NCBI GenBank assembly: GCA_028274465.1
Contig: CM051458.1
Span: 17,437,566 to 17,501,565 of the forward strand
Origin: Plantago ovata
Taxonomy: Eukaryota; Streptophyta; Magnoliopsida; Lamiales; Plantaginaceae
Direction of reading: 5' to 3'
Length of the DNA stretch: 64,000 nt
The translations under genes and the position numbers were made by a program. Shown in pieces: positions 41,124-52,318 of the stretch (position 1 is the stretch's first letter; each line of letters starts with the position of its first letter). The notes under the pieces were generated by a model. The model was not told where the DNA came from. It ran no database searches and saw only the letters and a program-made list of their open reading frames with translations.

Positions 41124-42708
41124 AACTCCCCAAACCGAACCTTTGCTTGTCCTCAAGCAACTAAGCTAGACTCTAATACAAAAAAACATGCAAGACTCAA
41201 AAATGGAGTTTCATGCCAAATAAAATGAACTAATCTACTGAATCTACCAAATAACATATGAACAAAAACCATACAAATCAAACATGAATATAGGTTGAAG
41301 AATACCTCGATTGACTTATACACATCCACATAAGCACTTATGTCAAGACAAGATAGTCTCTCGTAACATTCTCTACCTGGACCTAGTCAGTGACGACGTA
41401 ATGATGCATGCTAAGATACGAATGGTTGCCCCGTGCCTATGAAACTGAGGACTTACTGCTGTTCCACCATGTTAAGACTTTCCCTCAAAAGAGGTCGAAC
41501 CAGTACTGACTCTCATCAAACGAAGGAGGGTTCCCTATAAAAGATGACTCTCCCCTATTCTACCCATCTCCCAAGTAAAATATTAAACTATTCACCACTT
41601 CCTGAATGGCAGGACGAGGGTGGTCTAGAACAGATGACACTCAAGACAAAAAAGATAAAAAATAGAAAAACACGATTACGAACAATACGAAAAATGGAAA
41701 AGACTCAAAACTTTGGTAAACTGCTATTTCGCTTTTTTTTTTTTTTGGACCCTTCTTTGCTTTTTTGGGGTCTTCTCTTTTTTCCCCTTTTTTTTTTCTT
41801 TCCAGATTCTTTTTTTCATTTTCTTTTTCTCTTTTTTCCTGGAATTTTTCTTTCTTTTTTTTTCCGATTTTTTCTAGCCAGCAGTAGCATAACAAAGAGA
41901 GAAACAAAAAGACTCAACGACTTTCCCAAACCTATTCGAAAGAATAGGTTGGAGTACAAAATTTACGGAAAAAGGAAATAAACTCACGATACGAAGAATG
42001 AAAAACAGAAACAAGTCTATGATGGTGTAACCCCCTCCCCAAACCTATTCGGAAGAATAGGTTATAAACAAAGGATCACACAACCTCACACTACCTCCTT
42101 CCTAGGCATTTAGCAATCTCAAAGCATGGTGAAGACTTGTTGCCTCTTAGGTACATAATTACTCGGGAAAACAACCATAAGACCCTAACATGCATCATCC
42201 TATTATAAAGGCCTTCGTGAACCGCAGTAGAGAAAACACCACTAAGTGATGTCGAGACTACCTAGCTCAACTATGTGCAATACGTAAATGTGACAAGCCA
42301 AGCGAGAAAAACCTCAAACAAATTCATAGAGATGAAGCATACGATTAATGGCATAGCTAGTTGATCTACCCAATAAAAAAGTTCAAAAAATTCGGCAATA
42401 AACTCCATATAAAACATGCAAGACTATCCTAGGAAAGCACTAAACATGCAAATGCAAAAAAAATTTCACGAGTTTATCATAAGCAAGATAAGTATAGAGA
42501 TAACCAGCGATAACCTCCTCCCCAAACCTGAACGTCGTCGCTCGTCCCGAACGTCGAAAGTGGATTCCAAGGTGAGAGCTAATGCTTGTATAAGTGACCT
42601 ATAATACTCAATCAAACTCGTGAGAAAATAAAGAAAGCGATAAAAACTCCGGGTTGCCTCCCGGATAGCGTCATTGTTTAAAGTCTTTGACTCGACTCCT
42701 GTCTGCGC
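41124..42708 (-). other. 3' UTR of A body 2 (- strand)
   Basis: PPT complement AACTCCCCAAACCGAACC next to the LTR. C/T tract about 41735-41880. Stem-loops at 41931-41948 and 42044-42061. A further PPT-like run lies near 42519-42535. Stem-loop TCCGGGTTGCCTCCCGGA at 42648-42665. No genes; the env-like segment is missing compared with outer A. Confidence 0.85.
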
Positions 42709-44808
42709 CTATCTCTTCTTTTTGCGGGTACTAGGCTTCCCCTTCATTGATATCCTCTCCATGCCACGAACCTGTGAATAAGAAAGAATATAGGCTGCAA
42801 GACCACAGTAGTGAGTAGTGAAAGAATTATCAGGCGGTTCAGGTGGATCAGGTGGATCAGGTAAGGCTTGCAACACGTGTTGCTTGCCATCCACTTCGAT
42901 GATGCAAGTTCTTTGGTAGATGTCCATCACGGAGCGTAGTTTAGTCAAGAACGTTTGCCCTAAGAGTATGACATCCCCCGTTCCAGGTGCAGATGCCGGC
43001 ATAACTACAAAATTGGTGTATATAGATGCTTCACCAATCTTGACCAACACATTTTTCACAACGCCCTCGGGTCTCATAAAGGATCCATCCGCCAGACGCA
43101 CAATAGCCCTTTTCTCAGATAGTTTTCCAAGGTTGCTCTTTTCAAACACATTCAAAGGGATTATGTTTGAGTAGGATCCCGTTTCTAGTGTGGCACGGAC
43201 ATCTTCAAGTTCACCAATCCCTACCTTAACATCGAAACTTTTAGGGAGTGGTTCGGGATCCTCTTGCTCCCCATCACTTGCGTCAGAACCAAAGTCCTTC
43301 TCTTCTTCCTCAGCCTGCAGAAGTTCTTCCTTCATGCAACACTCGCACCTAACGGCCTTCCTGATGGTGATTTCGTCAGGTACATCACCAGCCAATTTCG
43401 TCTTCACAGTGTTGCTAGGCAGTTTGCCTTGTTCCCTACTTGCTCCTCGGTCGATCAACTCTTGCATATTTTGATGGGCAAGCCTAGTGCTCTCTTCCAA
43501 CCTATCGAGCCTTGCCCTAGTCTTCTCAGAATCTTCTTCATAACGTTTGAGAAAACTTTGTGTGTGATCAACCAACTTTTGCAAGTTTTCCATCAGTTGA
43601 GACGACTTCGACTTCGGTGGCTCTTTCTGAGTGGGGTTTTCGCAGTGATCATTACCATAGTTCAGCCTACTACGGTCTTGGTTAGGTCCATAAGTTTGGT
43701 TAGGCGGTGCATATCCTTGATTGTCACGGTATCCTTTTCTCCAAAATCCACCTCGAGGATTCCTACCGTCTTGTCCGTAGCTAACTTCTTGAGTGCCAAA
43801 CTCCGTAGCAAAGGCTTCTTCTTCTCTTCCTCGAGCCCAGTTGCCATCATCGTATGCCAGCTCCGATCTACACATATGAGCACCGTGCCCATAGTTCTTG
43901 CATATTCGGCATACTTCGTTCGAAACAGTTGTTCCGGTGGCGCTCTTGAAGACTTGCTTCAATTTGCTGGTAAAGCACTCGAATTGATCCCCATTCCCCC
44001 TGTACATAGGGGCATCTTGAGTTGGTGGAGCTTCAGGTCCACGCGTCCTAACCATTGCTCTTGGGTCCTTGAACTGCGAACCCTTAGCAAGCCTTTCGAA
44101 AACTGCCCAGACGGCTTCTGCGGTTTCCTCCCAAATATTGCCTCGGCATTGGAAATCCACCACTTGTTGGTTCTCAAAGGTTAGTCCATTGTAGAATTGT
44201 TGGACTAAGTCGGAAAGTTCAAAACCATGGTGAGGGCACTTGTTCATGAGATCTTGGAACCTCTCGAACGCGGTATAGATGGTCTCATCATAGTCTTGCT
44301 TGAATCCAATGATCTGTGCCTTAAGCGCGGTAGTCAGAGTGTGTGGGAAGTATTTCTCCATGAAAGCTGAAAAAACCTTTTCCCAAGTGTCCAGCGAGCC
44401 GGCTCGTAGTGAACTCAGCCATGACTTGGCTCTGTCGCCAAGTCCCATAGCAAAAACCTTCATCCTTAACTCATCCGTTGTTATGTCAGCTCCGGGTCGT
44501 GGGAGTTGGTTGACGAAATCATCGATATCGTTCAAGTACCCAATCACATCTTCCCTTGATAAGCCATAGAACCTCGGAAGTTGTTGGAATGCGTGGTTCT
44601 TGATCTCCAGATCTCGGGTTGCAGGCGAAAGAACAATCGTTGGTCCCCTCATACGATCCTTGGTGGGTTGTACCCATGCCTTCAGTGGTCTAGCTTCTGC
44701 CATTCCGTCGATTTCCTTGAAAAGGAGTCGCCTTCTTTGGTGGTAGACTCTATCGATCTCAGCAATTGAATCAGCAAGCGGTATTCCTGCAGAACGTGTA
44801 TGCGGCAT
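42709..44808 (-). CDS. Gag-protease of A body 2, 699 codons, open
   Basis: The ATG at 44808 (MPHTRSAGIP) is the start shared by all sister copies. Capsid domain about residues 65-245; zinc knuckle Cys300, Cys303, His308, Cys313; Gly/Arg/Asn-rich spacer 320-390; coiled-coil-like 405-455; CECC acidic linker 488-520; retropepsin-like protease about 525-645; Pro-rich 650-660; basic tail. Compared with the + strand copies, 20 residues are missing in frame after RRRLL (residue 29). The active site reads LETGS (residue 542 Glu) instead of LDTGS, so the protease is probably inactive. The frame is fully open. No RT follows; the next feature is the conserved stem-loop. Confidence 0.93.
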   Translation of the reverse strand: MPHTRSAGIPLADSIAEIDRVYHQRRRLLFKEIDGMAEARPLKAWVQPTKDRMRGPTIVLSPATRDLEIKNHAFQQLPRFYGLSREDVIGYLNDIDDFVNQLPRPGADITTDELRMKVFAMGLGDRAKSWLSSLRAGSLDTWEKVFSAFMEKYFPHTLTTALKAQIIGFKQDYDETIYTAFERFQDLMNKCPHHGFELSDLVQQFYNGLTFENQQVVDFQCRGNIWEETAEAVWAVFERLAKGSQFKDPRAMVRTRGPEAPPTQDAPMYRGNGDQFECFTSKLKQVFKSATGTTVSNEVCRICKNYGHGAHMCRSELAYDDGNWARGREEEAFATEFGTQEVSYGQDGRNPRGGFWRKGYRDNQGYAPPNQTYGPNQDRSRLNYGNDHCENPTQKEPPKSKSSQLMENLQKLVDHTQSFLKRYEEDSEKTRARLDRLEESTRLAHQNMQELIDRGASREQGKLPSNTVKTKLAGDVPDEITIRKAVRCECCMKEELLQAEEEEKDFGSDASDGEQEDPEPLPKSFDVKVGIGELEDVRATLETGSYSNIIPLNVFEKSNLGKLSEKRAIVRLADGSFMRPEGVVKNVLVKIGEASIYTNFVVMPASAPGTGDVILLGQTFLTKLRSVMDIYQRTCIIEVDGKQHVLQALPDPPDPPEPPDNSFTTHYCGLAAYILSYSQVRGMERISMKGKPSTRKKKR

Positions 44809-44970
44809 ACACAATCTGTGACAGACTAGGAAAGGTGATTAGAAATAGACTAGGAAAGCAGAGAGAGATTAAAAAGGAAAACTAAACTAAAAGAATTAGG
44901 AATCTAAAGCTGTAAATAAAAACAAATTAAATAGAAAAAAGGAGTATAGTCCCCGGCAACGGCGCCAATT
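44809..44970 (-). promoter_or_regulatory. PBS (tRNA-Asp) and leader, A body 2
   Basis: The complement of TGGCGCCGTTGCCGGGGA is at 44950-44967, three bases from the LTR. Confidence 0.92.
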
Positions 44971-46243
44971 TGATGGACTGAGATTTGTCAGGTCCCGGTT
45001 CAGTCAAATAAATTTGTTATTTAGCCAAAGGCAATCCACAACTACAACTAAAACAGTAGTGTAGTAGTAGAATGACTCGAGTGTCGTTCTCTCAGGACTA
45101 TACTAGCTTTATCAAATCTAATTAAGAATATAAAACAGCAGATAGAAAGCAATAGGGGTTTTCACGCAGATAATGGAGATTGGTGATAGTATGGTCCTTC
45201 TTAACATAATGGGTCGATAATCATGCATAAATTCCTCGGTCTTGCATAGAGATCTTTGAATCAATCTTGTGTCTTGTTGCAAGTATTAAGCACTACGAAG
45301 ATAATATGGGTCTGACTTGTCAACAACTAACGTCCTATTGTGTTCCGTAATTATTCAACACTACGAAGATAATTGGTCTGATTGGTCGACAAGTGTCCAT
45401 GCGTGCATAATAACCAATACAACATGCGAGAATTTTGGTTGCAACTGATCAACGAAATAAAGCAATGACACGGAGTATAATGCGCGATATAACCATTAGC
45501 ATGATTATCTTCCCTCGCTAAGAATTCACATACTACCACCAATGATAAGTTTAGCTACTCATAATAGGCATGCAATCAATAGCAATCATAGAAGAAAACA
45601 TATTGAAAGAAGAATAAAATAAGTAGATAAAAACTATAAGATACAAAGTTACCGAAGGTTGTCAATCTCCGGATGATTGCGATCCTACGCGCTCCAATCT
45701 GCTATGAAAAAGTATACCCTAAGCTATGGAACTCCCAGGACAGGCCCCGGGAAGTTCCTCCCTAAAACTATAGAGAGAGGTGAGAAAGTAGGCTTGGAAA
45801 GATATGATTTTCGGAGAAAAACTGAGCTCTATATATAGGCCCCGAAATTGCCCGCGGTGGTTCGCCCCAGGATTCTGGCGGTTCGCCCCACAGTGTAAAC
45901 GCGGAATCCGCGTTTTCGACGCGGTTTTGGATTTCTTCACCTTTTCGGACTCGGTTTCAGACTTCTAATGGCCTTCTAACCTCCAGATTTGACCCCTAGA
46001 CTCCAAATCCTATCCGGAAACCTTCAGATACTCCAAATAGGCTTCTGGAACACCAATTCCTTGTAGACTTCAATATAAATGCCCGTAAATCTCCGAATTT
46101 CAACCAAAACCTGTAAAATAAAATCTAAAGGGAAACGTGACACTATTCTAATAAAATGTACTAAAATATAGCTAAATTAACATAGAGGATAGCTAAATTA
46201 GGTGAAAAAGACTCGAATGAAAGTGTAAAATAAACATTCATCA
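44971..46243 (-). repeat. Middle LTR of three-LTR A element (1273 bp)
   Basis: It is the 5' LTR of body 2 and the 3' LTR of body 1 at once. TATA (complement) 45830-45837, palindromes 45848-45891. At the U3 side it shares changes with the 39851 LTR, and at the U5 side one change with the 50088 LTR. Confidence 0.95.
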
Positions 46244-47825
46244 AACTCCCCAAACCGAACCTTTGCTTGTCCTCAAGCAACTAAGCTAGACTCTAATACA
46301 AAAAACATGCAAGACTCAAAATGGAGTTTCATGCCAAATAAAATGAACTAATCTACTGAATCTACCAAATAACATATGAACAAAAACCATACAAATCAAA
46401 ACATGAATATAGGTTGAAGAATACCTCGATTGACTTATACACATCCACATAAGCACTTATGTCAAGACAAGATAGTCTCTCGTAACATTCTCTACCTGGA
46501 CCTAGTCAGTGACGACGTAATGATGCATGCTAAGATACGAATGGTTGCCCCGTGCCTATGAAACTGAGGACTTACTGCTGTTCCACCATGTTAAGACTTT
46601 CCCTCAAAAGAGGTCGAACCAGTACTGACTCTCATCAAACGAAGGAGGGTTCCCTATAAAAGATGACTCTCCCCTATTCTACCCATCTCCCAAGTAAAAT
46701 ATTAAGCTATTCACCACTTCCTGAATGGCAGGACGAGGGTGGTCTAGAACAGATGACACTCAAGACAAAAAAGATAAAAAATAGAAAAACACGATTACGA
46801 ACAATACGAAAAATGGAAAAGACTCAAAACTTTGGTAAACTGCTATTTGGCTTTTTTTTTTTTTGGACCCTTCTTTGCTTTTTTGGGGTCTTCTCTTTTT
46901 TCCCCTTTTTTTTTTCTTTCCAGATTCTTTTTTTCATTTTCTTTTTCTCTTTTTTCCTGGAATTTTTCTTTCTTTTTTTTTCCGATTTTTTCTAGCCAGC
47001 AGTAGCATAACAAAGAGAGAAACAAAAAGACTCAACGACTTTCCCAAACCTATTCGAAAGAATAGGTTGGAGTACAAAATTTAAGGAGAAAGGAAATAAA
47101 CTCACGATACGAAGAATGAAAAACAGAAACAAGTCTATGATGGTGTAACCCCCTCCCCAAACCTATTCGGAAGAATAGGTTATAAACAAAGGATCACACA
47201 ACCTCACACTACCTCCTTCCTAGGCATTTAGCAATCTCAAAGCATGGTGAAGACTTGTTGCCTCTTAGGTACATAATTACTCGGGAAAACAACCATAAGA
47301 CCCTAACATGCATCATCCTATTATAAAGGCCTTCGTGAACCGCAGTAGAGAAAACATCACTAAGTGATGTCGAGACTACCTAGCTCAACTATGTGCAATA
47401 CGTAAATGTGACAAGCCAAGCGAGAAAAACCTCAAACAAATTCATAGAGATGAAGCATACGATTAATGGCATAGCTAGTTGATCTACCCAATAAAAAAGT
47501 TCAAAAATTCGGCAATAAACTCCATATAAAACATGCAAGACTATCCTAGGAAAGCACTAAACATGCAAATGCAAAAAAAATTTCACGAGTTTATCATAAG
47601 CAAGATAAGTATAGAGATAACCAGCGATAACCTCCTCCCCAAACCTGAACGTCGTCGCTCGTCCCGAACGTCGAAAGTGGATTCCAAGGTGAGAGCTAAT
47701 GCTTGTATAAGTGACCTATAATACTCAATCAAACTCGTGAGAAAATAAAGAAAGCGATAAAAACTCCGGGTTGCCTCTCGGATAGCGTCATTGTTTAAAG
47801 TCTTTGACTCGACTCCTGTCTGCGC
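46244..47825 (-). other. 3' UTR of A body 1 (- strand)
   Basis: Same content as 41124-42708: PPT, C/T tract (about 46852-46995), stem-loops at 47049-47066 and 47162-47179. The post-protease stem-loop at 47765-47782 is damaged by one change (CTCTCGGA for CTCCCGGA). Confidence 0.85.
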
Positions 47826-49925
47826 CTATCTCTTCTTTTTGCGGGTACTAGGCTTCCCCTTCATTGATATCCTCTCCATGCCACGAACCTGTGAATAAGA
47901 AAGAATATAGGCTGCAAGACCACAGTAGTGAGTAGTGAAAGAATTATCAGGCGGTTCAGGTGGATCAGGTGGATCAGGTAAGGCTTGCAACACGTGTTGC
48001 TTGCCATCCACTTCGATGATGCAAGTTCTTTGGTAGATGTCCATCACGGAGCGTAGTTTAGTCAAGAACGTTTGCCCTAAGAGTATGACATCCCCCGTTC
48101 CAGGTGCAGATGCCGGCATAACTACAAAATTGGTGTATATAGATGCTTCACCAATCTTGACCAACACATTTTTCACAACGCCCTCGGGTCTCATAAAGGA
48201 TCCATCCGCCAGACGCACAATAGCCCTTTTCTCAGATAGTTTTCCAAGGTTGCACTTTTCAAACACATTCAAAGGGATTATGTTTGAGTAGGATCCCGTT
48301 TCTAGTGTGGCACGGACATCTTCAAGTTCACCAATCCCTACCTTAACATCGAAACTTTTAGGGAGTGGTTCGGGATCCTCTTGCTCCCCATCACTTGCGT
48401 CAGAACCAAAGTCCTTCTCTTCTTCCTCAGCCTGCAGAAGTTCTTCCTTCATGCAACACTCGCACCTAACGGCCTTCCTGATGGTGATTTCGTCAGGTAC
48501 ATCACCAGCCAATTTCGTCTTCACAGTGTTGCTAGGCAGTTTGCCTTGTTCCCTACTTGCTCCTCGGTCGATCAACTCTTGCATCTTTTGATGGGCAAGC
48601 CTAGTGCTCTCTTCCAACCTATCGAGCCTTGCCCTAGTCTTCTCAGAATCTTCTTCATAACGTTTGAGAAAACTTTGTGTGTGATCAACCAACTTTTGCA
48701 AGTTTTCCATCAGTTGAGCCGACTTCGACTTCGGTGGCTCTTTCTGAGTGGGGTTTTCGCAGTGATCATTACCATAGTTCAGCCTACTACGGTCTTGGTT
48801 AGGTCCATAAGTTTGGTTAGGCGGTGCATATCCTTGATTGTCACGGTATCCTTTTCTCCAAAATCCACCTCGAGGATTCCTACCGTCTTGTCCGTAGCTA
48901 ACTTCTTGAGTGCCAAACTCCGTAGCAAAGGCTTCTTCTTCTCTTCCTCGAGCCCAGTTGCCATCATCGTATGCCAGCTCCGATCTACACATATGAGCAC
49001 CGTGCCCATAGTTCTTGCATATTCGGCATACTTCGTTCGAAACAGTTGTTCCGGTGGCGCTCTTGAAGACTTGCTTCAATTTGCTGGTAAAGCACTCGAA
49101 TTGATCCCCATTCCCCCTGTACATAGGGGCATCTTGAGTTGGTGGAGCTTCAGGTCCACGCGTCCTAACCATTGCTCTTGGGTCCTTGAACTGCGAACCC
49201 TTAGCAAGCCTTTCGAAAACTGCCCAGACGGCTTCTGCGGTTTCCTCCCAAATATTGCCTCGGCATTGGAAATCCACCACTTGTTGGTTCTCAAAGGTTA
49301 GTCCATTGTAGAATTGTTGGACTAAGTCGGAAAGTTCAAAACCATGGTGAGGGCACTTGTTCATGAGATCTTGGAACCTCTCGAACGCGGTATAGATGGT
49401 CTCATCATAGTCTTGCTTGAATCCAATGATCTGTGCCTTAAGCGCGGTAGTCAGAGTGTGTGGGAAGTATTTCTCCATGAAAGCTGAAAAAACCTTTTCC
49501 CAAGTGTCCAGCGAGCCGGCTGGTAGTGAACTCAGCCATGACTTGGCTCTGTCGCCAAGTCCCATAGCAAAAACCTTCATCCTTAACTCATCCGTTGTTA
49601 TGTCAGCTCCGGGTCGTGGGAGTTGGTTGACGAAATCATCGATATCGTTCAAGTACCCAATCACATCTTCCCTTGATAAGCCATAGAACCTCGGAAGTTG
49701 TTGGAATGCGTGGTTCTTGATCTCCAGATCTCGGGTTGCAGGCGAAAGAACAATCGTTGGTCCCCTCATACGATCCTTGGTGGGTTGTACCCATGCCTTC
49801 AGTGGTCTAGCTTCTGCCATTCCGTCGATTTCCTTGAAAAGGAGTCGCCTTCTTTGGTGGTAGACTCTATCGATCTCAGCAATTGAATCAGCAAGCGGTA
49901 TTCCTGCAGAACGTGTATGCGGCAT
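47826..49925 (-). CDS. Gag-protease of A body 1, 699 codons, open
   Basis: Same architecture and length as the 42709 copy, including the 20-residue in-frame gap near the N-terminus and the LETGS protease site. It differs from that copy at four residues: Pro for Arg in SSLPAG, Ala for Ser in KSAQLM, Lys for Asn in AHQKMQ and Cys for Ser in FEKCNL. The three non-Cys variants agree with the + strand relatives, so they are changes in the other copy. ATG at 49925. Confidence 0.93.
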   Translation of the reverse strand: MPHTRSAGIPLADSIAEIDRVYHQRRRLLFKEIDGMAEARPLKAWVQPTKDRMRGPTIVLSPATRDLEIKNHAFQQLPRFYGLSREDVIGYLNDIDDFVNQLPRPGADITTDELRMKVFAMGLGDRAKSWLSSLPAGSLDTWEKVFSAFMEKYFPHTLTTALKAQIIGFKQDYDETIYTAFERFQDLMNKCPHHGFELSDLVQQFYNGLTFENQQVVDFQCRGNIWEETAEAVWAVFERLAKGSQFKDPRAMVRTRGPEAPPTQDAPMYRGNGDQFECFTSKLKQVFKSATGTTVSNEVCRICKNYGHGAHMCRSELAYDDGNWARGREEEAFATEFGTQEVSYGQDGRNPRGGFWRKGYRDNQGYAPPNQTYGPNQDRSRLNYGNDHCENPTQKEPPKSKSAQLMENLQKLVDHTQSFLKRYEEDSEKTRARLDRLEESTRLAHQKMQELIDRGASREQGKLPSNTVKTKLAGDVPDEITIRKAVRCECCMKEELLQAEEEEKDFGSDASDGEQEDPEPLPKSFDVKVGIGELEDVRATLETGSYSNIIPLNVFEKCNLGKLSEKRAIVRLADGSFMRPEGVVKNVLVKIGEASIYTNFVVMPASAPGTGDVILLGQTFLTKLRSVMDIYQRTCIIEVDGKQHVLQALPDPPDPPEPPDNSFTTHYCGLAAYILSYSQVRGMERISMKGKPSTRKKKR

Positions 49926-50087
49926 ACACAATCTGTGACAGACTAGGAAAGGTGATTAGAAATAGACTAGGAAAGCAGAGAGAGATTAAAAAGGAAAACT
50001 AAACTAAAAGAATTAGGAATCTAAAGCTGTAAATAAAAACAAATTAAATAGAAAAAAGGAGTATAGTACCCGGCAACGGCGCCAATT
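49926..50087 (-). promoter_or_regulatory. PBS (one mismatch) and leader, A body 1
   Basis: The complement of the tRNA-Asp site is at 50067-50084, with A for C at one position on the + strand (TACCCGGCAACGGCGCCA). Confidence 0.9.
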
Positions 50088-51362
50088 TGATGGACTGAGA
50101 TTTGTCAGGTCCCGGTTCAGTCAAATAAATTTGTTATTTAGCCAAAGGCAATCCACAACTACAACTAAAACAGTAGTGTAGTAGTAGAATGACTCGAGTG
50201 TCGTTCTCTCAGGACTATACTAGCTTTATCAAATCTAATTAAGAATATAAAACAGCAGATAGAAAGCAATAGGGGTTTTCACGCAGATAATGGAGATTGG
50301 TGATAGTATGGTCCTTCTTAACATAATGGGTCGATAATCATGCATAAATTCCTCGGTCTTGCATAGAGATCCTTGAATCAATCTTGTGTCTTGTTGCAAG
50401 TATTAAGCACTACGAAGATAATATGGGTCTGACTTGTCAACAACTAACGTCCTATTGTGTTCCGTAATTATTCAACACTACGAAGATAATTGGTCTGATT
50501 GGTCGACAAGTGTCCATGCGTGCATAATAACCAATACAACATGCGAGAATTTTGGTTGCAACTGATCAATGAAATAAAGAAATGACACGGAATATAATGC
50601 GCGATATAGCCATTAGCATGATTATCTTCCCTAGCTAAGAATTCACATACTACCACCAATGATAAGTTTAGCTACTCATAATAGGCATGCAATCAATAGC
50701 AATCATAGAAGAAAACATATTGAAAGAAGAATAAAATAAGTAGATAAAAACTATAAGATACAAAGTTACCGAAGGTTGTCAATCTCCGGATGATTGCGAT
50801 CCTATGCGCTCCAATCTTCTATGAAAAAGTATCCCCTAAGCTATGGAACTCCCAGTACAGGCCCCGGGAAGTTCCTCCCTAAAACTATAGAGAGAGGTGA
50901 GAAAGTAGGCTTGGAAAGATATGATTTTCGGAGAAAAACTGAGCTCTATATATAGGCCCCGAAGTTGCCCGCGGCGGTTCGCCCCAGGATTCCGGCGGTT
51001 CGCCCCACAGTGTAAACGCGGAATTTCCGCGTTTTCGACGCGGTTTTGGATTTCTTCACCTTTTCGGACTCGGTTTCAGACTCCTAATGGCCTTCTAACC
51101 TCCAGATTCGACCCTTAGACTCCAAATCCTATCCGGAAACCTTCAGATACTCCAAATAGGCTTCTGGAACACCAATTCCTTGTAGACTTCAATATAAATG
51201 CCCGTAAATCTCTGAATTTCAACCAAAACCTGTAAAATAAAATCTAAAGGGAAACGTGACACTATTCTAATAAAATGTACTAAAATATAGCTAAATTAAC
51301 ATAGAGGATAGCTAAATTAGGTTAAAAAGACTCGAATGAAAGTGTAAAATACACATTCATCA
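50088..51362 (-). repeat. 5' LTR of three-LTR A element (1275 bp)
   Basis: + strand TGATGGACTGAG...ACACATTCATCA. TATA (complement) 50947-50954, palindromes 50966-51009. It carries several private substitutions not seen in the other two LTRs. Confidence 0.95.
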
Positions 51363-52318
51363 GCCTCTTACGTACATAATTACACGGGTTACAACCATAG
51401 ACTCAAACATGCATCATTTCATAAGGCCATCGTGAACCGCAACAGAAGAAATACCACTCAAGGTGATGTCGAGACTACTAAGCTTAACTAGTGCACATGC
51501 GAATGTGACAAACCAAGCGAGACAAGCCTCAAACTACTTGCAAAGTGATGCAACATATGATCAATGGTCATAAACACTTAGTCTACTCAATAAAAAAGTT
51601 CAAAAGACTTGTCAATAAACTCCACACACAACAACGTGCAACAACTAATCTAGGGATGATTATGCATGCAAAAACTGAAAAACACGACAAATCACAAGAA
51701 CTTGAGCTGACAACAGGCACGTACGAAACCAAAAGAGCACATAGTACTGAAAATCCAATGACCCCTCCCCAAACCTAAACTTTTGCTCGTCCTCGAGTAA
51801 AGAAAAGTTGACAAGAAAGGGAAAATTGGATTGAAAGTATACTTCCTTGATATAAAGGTTCGTGTCCAACTCCTGTAGAAGAGTAGTACCTGAAAAGACT
51901 CAAGAAACAAGTGAAAACGGGTGCGCAAAGGTGAGAAGCATGGAAAAAACGAGGAAAATCTGGGTACAGGGGACCGCTTGGCTCGCCAAGCGGTCCGCTT
52001 GTCAAGCGGAGCGCTTGGGAGGCTCCAGGCGCTCCGCTTGAAATTCAGTAAACTTTTTGATTTACTGAAGATTCAAGCGGACCGCTTGGCCCTTCCAAGC
52101 GCTTCGCTTGGCTCTGTTTCCAGATTTTCGATGTTTTTTCCTATCTTAATCACCTAAGGCACCATGAAAAACACTAGACTAAACGAATCACGACAAAAGG
52201 CACACAGGCCACAACTACAAACACAAAGAAAGCTAACTAAATGCAAAACACTTACCACCTCGGGTTGCCTCCCGAGAAGCGCCTTTGTTTACATGTCGTT
52301 GGCTCGACTCTTCAAGGC
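51363..52318 (-). other. 3' UTR of gypsy B (-), proximal part
   Basis: Starts with the right GCCTC duplicate (51363-51367). PPT-like TTTGGGGAGGGG complement near 51766-51778. Palindrome cluster 51971-52111. Stem-loop CTCGGGTTGCCTCCCGAG at 52259-52276. No genes. Confidence 0.85.
51971..52111 (-). repeat. CCAAGCG..CGCTTGG palindrome cluster in B (-) 3' UTR
   Basis: Counterpart of 8397-8547. The central hairpin is present, but its stem is TTCAGTAAA / TTTACTGAA instead of TTCCAGGAAGTT / AACTTCCTGGAA. Confidence 0.88.

Larger units (their letters stand above)
39851..51362 (-). mobile_element. Three-LTR, two-body family A element (- strand)
   Basis: LTR, body, LTR, body, LTR on the - strand, flanked by one 5-bp duplication GCCTC. 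The repeat unit is about 5.12 kb. The two bodies encode gag-PR proteins that differ at four residues. The whole sits in the 3' UTR of gypsy B. Each body has PBS, gag-PR, stem-loop, short UTR, PPT-like hairpins and PPT; there is no env-like gene and no RT or integrase. Confidence 0.93.

Noticed and set aside
43264..44184. 306-codon + strand frame opposite gag-PR (and its twin at 48381-49301)
   Set aside because: Antisense shadow of a well-recognised gag-PR gene; the open frame follows from codon bias of the sense gene.
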